DNA of 64,000 nt from Lonicera japonica (taxonomy: Eukaryota > Streptophyta > Magnoliopsida > Dipsacales > Caprifoliaceae). This document shows, piece by piece, positions 1 through 10,709 of this stretch (its first letter is position 1; every line of letters starts with the position of its first letter). Location of the stretch: contig CM038464.1 in assembly GCA_021464415.1 (NCBI GenBank), forward strand, positions 54,673,328 through 54,737,327, in the 5' to 3' direction. The translations under genes were made by a program, and so were the position numbers. A model generated the notes under the pieces. It was not told the DNA's origin and did no database searches. It saw only the letters and a list, made by a program, of their open reading frames with translations.

Positions 1-588
1 GTCTAGGGTTTAGCTTTGACCCTATTCCTTGCTTTGTAATCTCTGCTTAGCAACTTTGTGTCCTTGCTTTGTGATATCTGCATAGCAGATTTGTGTTCTT
101 TGATAAAAAAGAACGGGAAAATGTACATGTCTCTCTGGGGCTACAACATTATTATAGAGTAATGCCTCTCGAGTCCTTTGTGGTTGGGGTGTGTTTTATT
201 GCATCTAGGGAAGCGGGGTCGGAAAGAATGCAATTCATATAAATGTTTTCTAGGGAAAGGAATCAATGAAAAGGCATTTGAGGATTGGACAATCAAACAC
301 CACCAAAAGTGAAATAAGCATACATTTTCCAACCTTACCAAGTTTCCCGTAGAACATTTGACAATCAGACACTGCCTTTATAGTTTTGATCATAATGTAT
401 TACGGCGAGAACTTGGAAACAATATCCTCTAGCTGTACGGCCAAAAGCTTGGAAACCAGTGAACCTGATAATGTGGGGGTGGGGGAAGTAAAATTACTTT
501 ATACTTAACAAATGATTGACATGCAAGAGTTTGGGCATTTGAAATGGATATATAAATGAAGATTTCTAGTTTTTAACCACTTCTATTA
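1..588. other. Non-coding sequence upstream of the receptor-kinase exons
   Basis: No supportable gene. It opens with a two-copy direct repeat of about 34 bases (27-60 and 62-95, both starting CCTTGCTTTG). If the receptor kinase downstream is intact, this stretch may lie inside a long intron, because the next exon begins at an acceptor at 1922-1923. Nothing here encodes a kinase N-lobe or LRR. Confidence 0.5.
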
Positions 589-1596
589 GGCCTCGTTTGG
601 TTTGAGCTTTAGGAAATGAATTAGAATCCTAAATGCAAGGAAAGCTTCTTTCCTAGAATCTAGAATTCCTTTCTGGTGTTTGGTTCATACCCAAAGGGCA
701 TTTATTTGCACCCAAAAACTCTCATTAAACAAATTGAATTTTAGAAAAATTGGAAGTACCAAAGAGGTCCCTATCTTGTTCATTCCTTCATGTGTCTTCT
801 CCTTCCAAACTAATACATCATAAACCCTAAACCACCATCCTCCATACTGCCATGGCAGTCTGGCATAGCCAGCAGCAATCACCGTCAACAAACAGGTGAA
901 ATCTTCTGGATCAATGTTTTGTGAGAGATCGAATAGATCAAATCAAAAACTTTCAAAGCGACAAGATTAGATGGGACACCAATAGAAGAAGATGAATGGA
1001 TGAATTTCTAGATCATAAATGCAGAGGAAAAACTTTGGAAGAGACGAGATTAGATGAGGACAACAATAGAAGAAGATGAATGGATGAATTCCTAGATCGT
1101 AGTTGCAGAGTGAGGGGGATTCCCATCCATGGCAGAGAGAGAAGCAATGATCCACAAGTCAATGAGGGAGGGCGGAAATTTTTTATGCGGCTCACTTTTG
1201 TCGTTTGCGAAAATATTGGAGGATTCCGGGGAATAAAAAAGCTTTCCTCCCAAAAAGCACGGGAATAAAAAAGCACTATTGGGGATGTTAGGAACCATCT
1301 CACCCAAAAGCTTAAGCTGTTAGGTAGTGGGCCAACAATGTATATCATACTCTTAACACTCCCCCTCACGTGCGAACCCTAGTCGCACGTGGGGAGACAA
1401 ACGAAACCAAAGGTGCACCTTGTGCACAAACAACAACGTGCATACTGCGCAAACACAAAGGGGGAAACACAAAGGAGGAATTCTGGATTCCCAGAATGTC
1501 CTATTCCTATTGAAGATTTAAACCAAACGCAGTAACCATGAAGGGAAGCAAATTTTTGATTCCCATAATGGAGAAAAACTCCAACCAAACAAGCCC
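589..1596. mobile_element. Foldback / MITE-like element with GGCYYGTTTGGTT ends
   Basis: The left end reads GGCCTCGTTTGGTTTGAG and the right end, reverse-complemented, reads GGGCTTGTTTGGTTGGAG, so the termini form an imperfect inverted repeat. The interior holds a tandem duplication of about 85 bases (roughly 959-1026 and 1044-1109, sharing AGAAGAAGATGAATGGATGA). No transposase is visible, so it would be non-autonomous. I found no convincing target-site duplication. Ends of this type recur at 41606-42242. The superfamily is not settled. Confidence 0.55.
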
Positions 1597-1659
1597 TTAA
1601 GGAATAGCAAGAGTTCGTTGTACACACTTGAAATGTCTAAAATACCTTTGTTGATTTAG

Positions 1660-1745
1660 AATAAAAATACTACTCAACATAGAATTTGAACCAAAGACCT
1701 CAACAACAGGAATATGTGCCTTACCATTCAACCAAATTTTATTAC
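1660..1745 (-). repeat. tRNA-derived SINE head (minus strand)
   Basis: On the minus strand a B-box-like GGTTCAAATTC (plus positions 1682-1692) follows an A-box-like TTGGTTGAATGGTAAGGC (about 1716-1733). This is the RNA polymerase III promoter arrangement of tRNA-derived SINEs. It does not fold as a complete tRNA. The 3' boundary is not clear. Confidence 0.4.
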
Positions 1746-1923
1746 ATGTTGTTCACTACTTTAAAAATCCATAACATATTAAGAATTAGCAGGTATAGTA
1801 TTGCAAACGCTTGGAGTGTGCCATGACATGTAGGATTTTTTGTATTCGTAGCGACGACCATTAAAATTTGAGACTTTCATTATTTTGTCTTTGCATTTTG
1901 ACTAGCTGTGGACATTGATGCAG

Positions 1924-3252
1924 AGATTAAACCTGGGGAGGCTGTTTTGGATTGGTCAACAAGAAAACAAGTGGCTTTAGGAACAGCACGTGGACTCGAG
2001 TACCTTCATGAACACTGTAATCCTAAAATTATACATAGGGATGTCAAGGCTGCTAATGTGTTGCTGGATGAAGATTTTGAAGCTGTTGTTGGCGACTTTG
2101 GACTGGCAAAGTTGGTTGACGTGAGGAAAACTAATGTGACCACTCAAGTTCGAGGAACGATGGGTCACATTGCTCCTGAATACTTGTCTACTGGGAAATC
2201 ATCTGAAAGGACAGATGTTTTTGGCTATGGGATTATGCTTCTAGAACTTGTCACTGGTCAACGGGCCATTGACTTTTCACGCCTGGAAGAAGAAGATGAC
2301 GTCTTGTTGCTTGATCATGTAAGAAAACCATTACATTTTACTCCATCTACTCTCTCTCTCTCTCTCTCTCTCTGGGTGGGTGGGTGTGCATGTGCGTCTA
2401 TATATATACACACACTAAAACTGCATATATATATAACTAGAACTCTGCAGCACCCTCGATGATGTGCAATATAACACGGTAATTTGATAATATTTAGATT
2501 TCTAAAAGAATTTAAAATGTGTTATTCAATTTGGTCAAGCAGCTAAAACTTGTGTTATTAATGTTCGAGGTCATGATTTCAAATCTTGTATCTTGTTGTA
2601 AGTGTTTTAAAATTTAAATAGTGAATATAATATATATTCTCCAAAATCAATTAAGGATTTGGTAATTTCAAGTAAATACCAAAATATAACCTTCATCTCT
2701 TGCTTGTGCTTAGTATAATAGATATATAGGGCTAGCCTAGTTGGTAAGGCACCTACCTAAATTCAGGAGAGGTTCTGAGTTTGAGTCATCGGGGAAAGGC
2801 TTTCATAAAGATTCTCGCAGGATGGTGGGGGGATTTTTTTATTATTATAGTAAAAGAAAGACTTGGACTTTCTCTCTCTTTTTTTTTTCTTTTTAAAAAA
2901 TGAAGATAACACTTTCTTTTATACCCACTCCTTGAAGGTGAAAAAACTAGAGAGAGAAAAAAGACTAGAAGCAATAGTAGACCGCAACCTTCGAAGAGAG
3001 TACAAGATCCAAGAAGTGGAAATGATGATACAGGTTGCACTCCTCTGCACCCAATCCTCGCCAGAGGACCGGCCAGCCATGTCAGAGGTGGTGCGGATGT
3101 TGGAGGGAGAGGGGTTGGCTGAGAGGTGGGAAGAATGGCAGCACGTTGAAGTTAACAGAAGGCAAGAGTACGAGAGACTACAGAGAAGATTTGATTGGGG
3201 TGAAGATTCTATTTATAACCAGGACGCAATCGAGTTATCTGGTGGAAGATGA
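1924..3252 (+). CDS. LRR receptor-like kinase, subfamily II (SERK/NIK group), last two exons only
   Basis: Two exons, 1924-2318 and 2938-3252, joined across a GT-AG intron; they encode about 235 C-terminal residues ending at TGA 3250-3252. The first exon carries the catalytic loop [11 protein letters not shown], the DFG motif in [10 protein letters not shown], the activation segment ending in APEYLSTGK, and the F-helix [12 protein letters not shown]. The second begins [15 protein letters not shown] and ends [11 protein letters not shown]. This intron position and the tail are as I recall the Arabidopsis At5g10290/At5g65240 type. HRD with a basic residue before the D marks an RD kinase, which would phosphorylate Ser/Thr targets at the plasma membrane. 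The acceptor at 1922-1923 gives the expected LRE-I junction in phase 1, so the upstream in-frame GTG at 1908 is not a start. The N-lobe, transmembrane segment and LRRs are absent: they lie beyond the window edge or are lost. Exon sequence shows no stops or frameshifts. Confidence 0.88.
2350..2373 (+). repeat. (CT)n microsatellite in the kinase intron
   Basis: About 12 CT dinucleotides just downstream of the 5' splice site at 2319, followed by a short (TGGG)n stretch. Confidence 0.9.
2528..2640 (+). repeat. Possible tRNA-derived SINE in the kinase intron
   Basis: An A-box-like TTTGGTCAAGCAGCTAA and a B-box-like GATTTCAAATC are spaced about 45 bases apart, as in tRNA-derived SINEs. The match to consensus is weak and the end is not defined. 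Confidence 0.3.
2725..2860 (+). repeat. tRNA-derived SINE head in the kinase intron
   Basis: TAGCCTAGTTGG at 2733-2744 fits the A-box consensus TRGCNNAGYNGG exactly. A B-box-like GAGTTTGAGTC follows at 2777-2787, with spacing typical of tRNA-derived SINEs. Downstream comes the G-rich GGATGGTGGGGGG and a T-rich tail. There is no tRNA cloverleaf, so this is a retroposon rather than a tRNA gene. It sits within the last intron of the receptor kinase, about 80 bases before the acceptor. Confidence 0.55.
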
Positions 3253-5737
3253 TTGAAGTACCCCAATATATTCGAGTTGGTATATATAATTTTATTGTAG
3301 TGGGTTTCGGCTCAACTATATGAAATATAATTGTGTTTTTTTGTTGTGTTCATGTCATGGCAGGCCGAGTTGTTTGTGTTTTGATGATCAATTTGTTTGT
3401 GAGTATTGCTTCGTCTTGGTAAAAGTTTGGTGTGTATATTTTTCTCGTGGGAGAGATGGCATTACCATTTATTTTCTTTCCATTTTTAGACTCATTAGAC
3501 GTTGCTTCAATAATTGAAAAATTGATGCGGAATTTCTTTTGGAAAGGGAGTGGGGAGGAAAAGAGGGATCATTCCATTTGATAACAACATGGAAAATGAA
3601 AATAAAAATAGTTGATTTTTGTTAAAAATCAAAAAATAAGTTAGATATGTTATTTTTTTAATGAAGAATTTTTTTCGGTGGTTGAAAAAATTTTCTTGCA
3701 GAGGTGCATATTCATGGTGCATTTGGTCTCAAAGAAATGAGAGAATTTTTAAGAATAAGTGAGGAGAGGATTTGAGATAAGAGTGCTATACTTATCCTTG
3801 CTTTGGGCATATATGGGCTGGGTGTTGACTGCGTCATGCTTAATTGGATTTGAGATAAGAGTGCTATACTGATCCTCGCTTTGGGCCTATCCCTATCAAA
3901 GGATTTTTCTGGGCCGGGTGTTGACTTCTTGATGCTTAATTGGATTGGAGTCCGTTTTAATCTGCGTGTAATGCGTTGAAATGTGTAACACGAACACAAA
4001 TGCGTTGAAATGCGTAAGATTTAGCCTATTTTTTTGTTTTTACCCCAATTATTTTGCATTTGGCCCTATTTTAATTTAAAATTAATTTTATTATTATTAT
4101 AAGAATTTAAGCATGATATGACCCTCTTATCCTAGTTGTTGATTGGATCGGTTATGGCTTCTTATTTTTTGCTGCAGTGGTCACAATAAATAGATTGTGG
4201 TAACTACCTAAAGTAAGGATAATGGGTAGTTGTTTTATAGCATATCCATTATTAAGTAGATTATGGGATTAATCCTTATCATTTAATTTTGTCCTTTTAT
4301 TTTATTGGTGGTGTGTTTTATTCTCAAGCCATAGATAAAACAATTATTTTTCAATTTCATCATTTGTATTAGTCTACACATCATCTTTTTACTTCTTTGC
4401 TACAATGATCTTCTTTGGTCAAAAGTACGTTTGCATTTTAGAAATATTTCTTGCCATTCGGTCAAGATTTTTATCACAGTGTTTCGTTATTCATCAGTTT
4501 TTTTTATCATATGTTACATTTTATTTTTGTTGATCGATGGTTAGGTAGGTTTGTAGTTTACAATATCAATTTATTTTGTGGACGTATATCATTTTCATGG
4601 GATAGTCAAGGTGTATCACATTAATATGCCTGCTTAGGGTGTATCACATTAATATGCCTATTTTAAATATTTCTAGTGTATCACACTAATATGTCTGTTT
4701 TAAATATTTTTATTGTATTAAACTAATATGTCTACCATGTAAATAAAACTATCTATATAATATGTCTCTCAAAAAATAATAATATGTCTATTCATATTAG
4801 ATTAGATAATTCGGTTAGGTGTTAAAAATTTTGAAATTCAAAACGAAACTAGATTATTTGTGAATAGATATTTATTTATTTATTTAAAAATGTATAAATA
4901 ATGTTTATCTAGTCAACAAAAAAATTATTTTTGAATATTTAATTGTTCCCTTAGATTATGAGAAGATAGAATTTAGGATATTATTGAATATTAAAATTAG
5001 ATGTCAACAAAAGGGTAATCTCGGAAATCAACTAAATAATTTTTAAAATAAAAAAAATAATTAAAAAATATTAATTAGTAGTTTTCCAATCATTTGGGCT
5101 ATTTACTAATTTCTAATTTGGAATGGGCTAATTGCAAAACAATTTAAATTAATTGGGCTAAACAAAAAAAGCCCCTAAAATTTATTTCACTTTTGCTCGT
5201 TATTTATACAATAAAATTTGAAAAATAACTAAAAACACTAGTATTTTTTTATATAAATTTAATAAAACAAATGACCGACTTAGTGAGATGTTCTCTATAT
5301 CTTTTTTTTTTTATTTTTGTTTTCCATAGAATTTTTTTTACCCATGGTTTAAAATTAATAGACTTGATGCTCAAGCTTTTCAATCCCAACAACAAATTGA
5401 AAAATAAAAGAATGGTAGAGAAACCAAACAAAATTTATAGAACTTCAAATTTCCACTCAAGTGTGAACTTTGAATAGTATATATAAGCATCGGAAGAAGA
5501 TTTTGACACTGTAATACAATTCAAGCTTTTAACAAGGTTATTTTTGGTTGCAAAAATGAAAGAAGACGGACGACATCTAAAATCTAGAAAAGCACAATTT
5601 TACCAATGACTTTTCTCTTTTTGATTCTTTATTTGTTTGGCCTTCTAATATTTTTTTTGGCCTTCTATTGTTTAATTTTCTATCAATTAGGTAGCATACG
5701 CAATGCGTGTACTCGCACTCTTTCTATACATGTTTAA
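3253..5737. other. Intergenic, tandem duplications only
   Basis: No gene seen. Two tandem duplications stand out. One lies at about 3769-3949: two copies of GGATTTGAGATAAGAGTGC followed by a shared GCTTTGGGC, each ending near a TGTTGACT and ATGCTTAATTGG. The other lies at about 4608-4735: four copies of a roughly 36-39-base unit beginning GTGTATCACATTAATATG, decaying to the right. The remainder is AT-rich without recognisable signals. Confidence 0.6.
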
Positions 5738-5774
5738 ATAGGATTAGTAAGCTGGTTCATATATGAAGAAGTAG

Positions 5775-6105
5775 CTAAATAATGGACTTCCTCTTTGAGG
5801 GAGTAAGTGATTGAATTTTTTGATGAAATTTGGTGGACATGCATGATCTTCATGATGAGCAGATCAACTCTACCAAATTTCATCAAAAAATTCAACCGAG
5901 AAGTGAGTGAACTAAATCTTGATAAATATGTGTGCATTTCAACCGTTGAAATTTTAGATTTTCAGATTACCCACATCTTGGTTGAATTTTTTGATTAAAT
6001 TTAGTTGAGTTTATCTACTCGATCGTCGTGGAGATCATCTCCACAAAATTTTATCAAAAAATTCAATTATTTACCCTCTGGAAAAAGGAAGTCCATTATT
6101 TAGTT
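5775..6105. mobile_element. Double-hairpin foldback MITE
   Basis: The outer arms begin CTAAATAATGGACTTCC on both strands and extend about 60 bases. Inside, each half forms its own hairpin: TGAATTTTTTGATGAAATTT pairs with its complement near 5876-5898, and TTGAATTTTTTGATTAAATT pairs with 6049-6066. The structure is two hairpins enclosed in one larger hairpin. No coding capacity and no clear target-site duplication. Confidence 0.6.
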
Positions 6106-6672
6106 AAAGAAAGAAGGCATTTATAGAATCTAGCTAGTAGAAAAAATAACCTTAATATAGAGTCATAACCGAATGATACTTCCAATTTATATACAAAGAT
6201 AGAATAGATAATTAATGCTTGTATGGATCTCAGGGACAAAATTTATATTGAGTTATTTCATTATTAAAAGTGAAAAGCAAAGAGAAAACCTACAAAAGAT
6301 TTCAGTTTAAATGCTTCTTATAAAAAGTTGGGAAGGTAACGACGTCAATGATAGGGTTCGAAACTGCGTGGGCGAAATCTAACAGATTTCAAGCATGTCT
6401 CCTTAATCATTCGTACATCTTGATTTTCATAAGAAAATAATGATGTTGTTAGACATATAAACATTGCAAAACATGTGTTCTACGTGAAATTAACAGCATC
6501 TTCAATGGCATAATTTATGCGTTCTCTAAAAAAAAAAAAGAAACAAAGTGCATAAGTTATATGTAAATTTTATATAGAAAGTGAACAAGAAAGTCATACA
6601 TCTATGCTTCATGGTTCCTTACGTACCTAATATGTTCCTAGTGGATGAAATACATTTTATTACTAAACGGAA
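6106..6672. other. AT-rich spacer
   Basis: Nothing recognisable between the foldback element and the left end of the nested Copia. A short A-run lies near 6530-6540. Confidence 0.5.
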
Positions 6673-6851
6673 ATCTGATCTCTGGGGAAGGTAACAGAAA
6701 ATTCAACAGCTTCATTGCTCAAATTTTACTAACTTGTTCTTCTTGTTAATTTTTTTCTAATGAAATACATAAGAACAACATATATATATATATATATTGT
6801 GTCTTAGATCATTCTAGCTAGGCTCTTGATTAATTATACTTTGGTAACATG

Positions 6852-8209
6852 CATTGGCGGATCCAGGATTATGAGGTCAAGGGAGGTAAGTGTAAAAGTT
6901 CCAAATTTTTTTTACAAAGCAAATAATGCTAAAAAGATAGAAAGATAGTACTTCCATTTATAATTCATAACAAAACCAATAATACAAGTTACAATTTTTC
7001 ACAATAAGTTTTCATATTCTGAAAACGTTGCATTATAGTTTCGTTATCAATACAAGCAAAAACATCTCTCTCAATGTAAACAATTAAGCTATTGTTCAAC
7101 CACTGATCTTCCATTATGTTGTGAAGTGGATTTTTAATAATATTCATGGCAGAAAATGCCTTCTCCACTGAAGCAGTTGCAACCGGTAAAAGCAAAGCTA
7201 GTGTAAGAAGCAAATAAACATAAGGAAATATTTCATGCATTCCTTTCTCCACCATTTTTTTTGCAAGACTACTAATCCCTTCCAATTGAGAAAAATCACT
7301 ACTCGAACGCATATGATGAACATAAACGCTAAATTGATCTTCAAGCATCAATAAGTCTCTATCCGAAAAATCATAAGGATAAAATCGAGTAAGACAAACT
7401 AGCTTTTGTTTGTCAAAAGTTACAAAGTTATTTTTTGAACTCAAGCATGCCAAACAAGTAAGTAACTATGTACTTACCTCATTGAAGTGATCATTTAATT
7501 CTGCAAGTTGCCCATTAATTACATTTCATTTTGGATAAAATTATAAAAAGGCATATATGAATTATGGCATAATTTTTTAAAAATAATATTATACTTTAGT
7601 AAAAAAATAAATTATTTTGTCAATGTGAATAACCAATGATAATTCTTTTAGTATTTTTTCTATTTCTATTTCTATTTCATTTTAATTTTAATATAATTAA
7701 TAAATGGTTAATAATATAACTAACATAATATTAAAGTAAACTGTAATTAGTATTTTTTCTATTTATGATCTAACTATTTTTGTAAGGTTAAGGTGACTAT
7801 AATTAAAGTAAATTGTAAAAGGCTAAAGTTTAATAGAATAATACCAGGCGAAAGGCGGTGGTGGGATGCCGGAGGCGGAGCAGAGCTAGTGAATAGGAAA
7901 AAATGAATCTAAGAAGAAGAAAAAATAGGAAGAGGCGGAAGACTGAGCTGTTGGGAGGGATTAAATGGAGATGAGAGATGTTGGGAGATGGGAGATTGAG
8001 GTCTGAGGAGGGTTGACTGCCGAGGGAGGCGGAAGAGATCTCTGAAATGTTAGGAGATGACAACATTAATGCTTTGTGTTTTTTTTCTCTTCTCGGGTGA
8101 AATAGTGAAATGGTTGCTAGCTGTGGTCTGTTTTTTAGTTTGACCAATTAAATTATTTTTTTTCAAAGGGTCAGCTAACCCCTTTTGTCCCTTAGTCGAT
8201 CCGCCACTG
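6852..8209 (-). mobile_element. Degenerate hAT element
   Basis: The termini are CATTGGCGGATCC on the left and, reverse-complemented, CAGTGGCGGATCG on the right, as in plant hAT elements with TTF-zinc-finger transposases. TTTGGTAA occurs at 6840-6847 and again at 8210-8217, the expected 8-bp duplication, but four extra bases (CATG) separate the left copy from the terminus. The uninterrupted site is preserved in the partner LTR at about 19250-19300. At 1.36 kb it retains only the end of the transposase, so it is internally deleted. Confidence 0.8.
6989..7453 (-). pseudogene. hAT transposase C-terminal fragment (dimerisation domain)
   Basis: About 154 residues on the minus strand. The hAT C-terminal dimerisation signature is clear: LPVATASVEKAFSAMNIIK followed by DQWLNNSLIVYIERD and a final MQRFQNMK. 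This region mediates transposase dimerisation in TTF-type zinc-finger hAT proteins. The BED/TTF zinc finger and the DDE catalytic core are missing, since the element is internally deleted, so it cannot be an active transposase. It reads toward the left terminus of the element. Confidence 0.85.
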
Positions 8210-8304
8210 TTTGGTAACACAAGAGACTAATAAATGCATTGTCTGACTTCTAGAATTTCTAGATGCATACTAATTAATTACAAATTATATTTTAAAACCC
8301 CTTC

Positions 8305-9657
8305 TTAATTTGTAATCTTCATCATCTTCATGAAATGATTGAGCTTCTCTGCTGAAACTACCTTGGTGAAAATGTCTCCATAATTGTCATCTATCTTGTA
8401 AAACTTAAACTCAATATCTTTATCTTCAACCAACTTTCTAATGAAATGATGTCGTAACTCGATGTGCTTTGACCTTCCATGAAACACTGGATTCTTTGCC
8501 ATTGCTATTGTTGACATATTGTCTCAAAATATGGTTGTTGGTGAAATTTGTTCTTGCTGTAAGTTGGCCAAAATTCTTCATAACCATACAGCTTCACACA
8601 CTGCATTTGAAGCTGATATATATTTATCAGCTTCAACTAATGAGAGTGCCATGCTACTTTGGTTCTTTGAACACCATGAGATAGCTTTGGATCCCAAGCA
8701 AAAAACATAACCTGATGTGCTTTTGCGGTCATCAATCGACCCTACCCAATCGCAATTGGTATAGCCGACTAAACCATTTTCTTCTTCCTTATAATATTCC
8801 AATCCAATTTTTTTTTTCTTTTAATATACCTAAAGATCCGTTTTGCTGGTACATAATGAAGATTGCTTGGTTCAGTTATAAATCGAGAAATAATGCCGAC
8901 TGCATGAACAATGTCAGGCTTTGTGTTTGAGGGATAAATTAGTGAGCTAACAAGATTTCTACAAAGCGTCGAGTCAGCCTTTTGTGCACCATCATTCCTT
9001 GAGAATTTTTCATTTAAGACTATAGGGGTGGCTATTGGCTTGCAATTGAACATATTAAATTTTTTCAATAAATCTTCTGCATATTTCTTTTGAGAAATAA
9101 AATTACTTTTTTTAGATTGCTTCACTTGAATGCCAAGAAAATATCTTATAAGTCCCAAATTTGTCATCTCATATTCTTCCATAATTTTCTTTTTGAATTT
9201 ATCAACCATTTCTTGCTTGGTGTTAGCATATATCAAATCATCAATGTATAAACAAACTATAAGAAACTAATTTTTACCTTCTTTCTTGACATAAAGCGAG
9301 GGCTCACTTGGACTTCTTATGAATCCATTTTGACGAAAGTTGCGATCGATCTTGCTATTCCAGGCTCTTGGAGCTTGTTTAAGGCCGTTCAAAGCCTTAC
9401 GAAGGCGATAAACTTTGTCTTTGCTTCCTTTGATCACGCAGCCTTGCGGTTGTTCAACATACACCTCTTTTTCAAGCTCTCTATTAAGAAACGCAGATCT
9501 GACGTCTAATTGACACACCTTTATTTGCAATTGTGCTGCAATGGCGAATATAGTTTGGATAGTCTCCATTCGAGCAAAGGGTGCAAATGTTTCACTATAG
9601 TCTATACCAGAATGCTGAGAATACCATTTTGCAACCAAACGAGCCTTGAGTATTAGT
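8305..9657 (-). pseudogene. Outer Copia reverse transcriptase and RNase H, decayed
   Basis: Minus-strand pieces in order: RT with SGIDYSETFAPFARM, QLDVRSAFLN and LRKALNGLKQAPRAW (9267-9638). The catalytic YIDD follows at about 9243-9254. The RT thumb region (8769-9236) has YFLGIQVKQSK. RNase H has GYTNCDWVGSIDDRKSTSGY and a terminal SKHIELRHHFI piece (8305-8517). Stops and frameshifts separate the pieces, for example within RNase H near 8520-8580. These domains would copy element RNA into cDNA; here they are inactive. Confidence 0.88.
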
Positions 9658-10704
9658 ATCGAACCATCTTCTCAAAACTTGGTCTTGTAGATCCATATCA
9701 ATCCGATAATATCTTTTCCTGTCGGTCAATCAACAAGCTCCCATGTTTTATTCTTCCTGATGACGCTGATTTTTTCATTAATTGCTTTTCTCCATTTTTC
9801 GTCTTTTGCTGCCTCCTCAAATTTTTGTGGTTCACAAGTGATAAATGCCACCTCTCATGCATAAATTCTTTTAGTGACCGCAATCTCCTTGGTGGAGATT
9901 CAAGTGAACCTGAGTCGAACTTGGTGGTGGAGAGATTAATTCTTCCTTGCTTGGTGGATTTTTTTTTCTTCTTCTTCTTCAACGATCAATGATCTTTCTA
10001 AATTTTCATTTTCATTTTCGATTCTCCATTCTTTTAATTTATCAAAAATTACATCTCTTAAAATTACCAATTCTTCAGTTTTTGGATCGAGAAGTCGGTA
10101 TGCCTTGGATTCTTTGCTATATACAATAAAAATATATTTCTTGTCTTTTTCATCAAACTTTTCCCTAAATTGAGATGAAACATGTGCATATGCAATATAA
10201 CAAAAAACTTTGAAGGAATTTACCTCTGGCTTCCTATTGTGTCATGCTTCAAAAGGTGTCTTATTCAAAATAGCCTTTATTGGTGCTCTATTAAGAATGT
10301 AGACAATAGTGTTGAGAATTTATTTAGGAGCCCTTTTGCTTTAGCATGCTTCGGGCCATCTCCACAATTGTGCAGTTTTTACCTTTGCCACATCATTTTG
10401 CTGTGGTGTGTATCGCGTTGTTAATTCCACTTGATTCCATTGTCCTTACAATATTGTAGAAACTCCTTAGATGTGAATTCTCCGCCTCGGTCTGTTCTCA
10501 AAACTTTGAGTTGCTGGGCACTTTACTTCTCTACAAGTGCTTTGAATTGAAGAAAAGTAGTGAATGCTTTAGATTTTTGCTTTAAGAAATATCATGAATA
10601 TGCTAAAATCATAAATAGAGAGAATAAAGTATCTTTTCCATTTTAGAGGTTGAGTTCGACTTGGTCCACATATATCTGCATCAACCAATTTGAACGGGAC
10701 TTTG
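9658..10704 (-). pseudogene. Outer Copia integrase and linker, decayed
   Basis: The integrase core follows the Gypsy solo-LTR insertion on the minus strand, starting VPFKLVDADICGPSR (just left of 10704), which holds the first catalytic Asp. The remainder to 9698 is the frameshifted integrase C-terminal region and the linker to RT. A (TTC)n stretch lies near 9966-9980. The CCHH part of integrase lies on the far side of the insertion, at 12808-13074. Confidence 0.7.
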
Positions 10705-10709
10705 GCTCT

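Larger units (their letters stand above)
6678..8297 (-). repeat. 3' LTR of the outer Copia, split by a hAT element
   Basis: Matches the 14397-14502 plus 19212-19361 LTR in sequence and order, for example CAAATTTTACTAA and TTGATTAATTATACTTTGG. Without the 1.37-kb hAT insertion it is about 250 bases. Its left end lacks a clean TG, and the inner CA has become AA at 8296-8297. Confidence 0.8.

Noticed and set aside
1908..1923. GTG at 1908 as a start for the kinase frame
   Set aside because: It precedes a good acceptor at 1922-1923 and conserved family sequence starts right after it; this is intron.
2725..2860. Functional tRNA gene
   Set aside because: A and B boxes are present, but there is no acceptor stem or anticodon arm; best read as a SINE.
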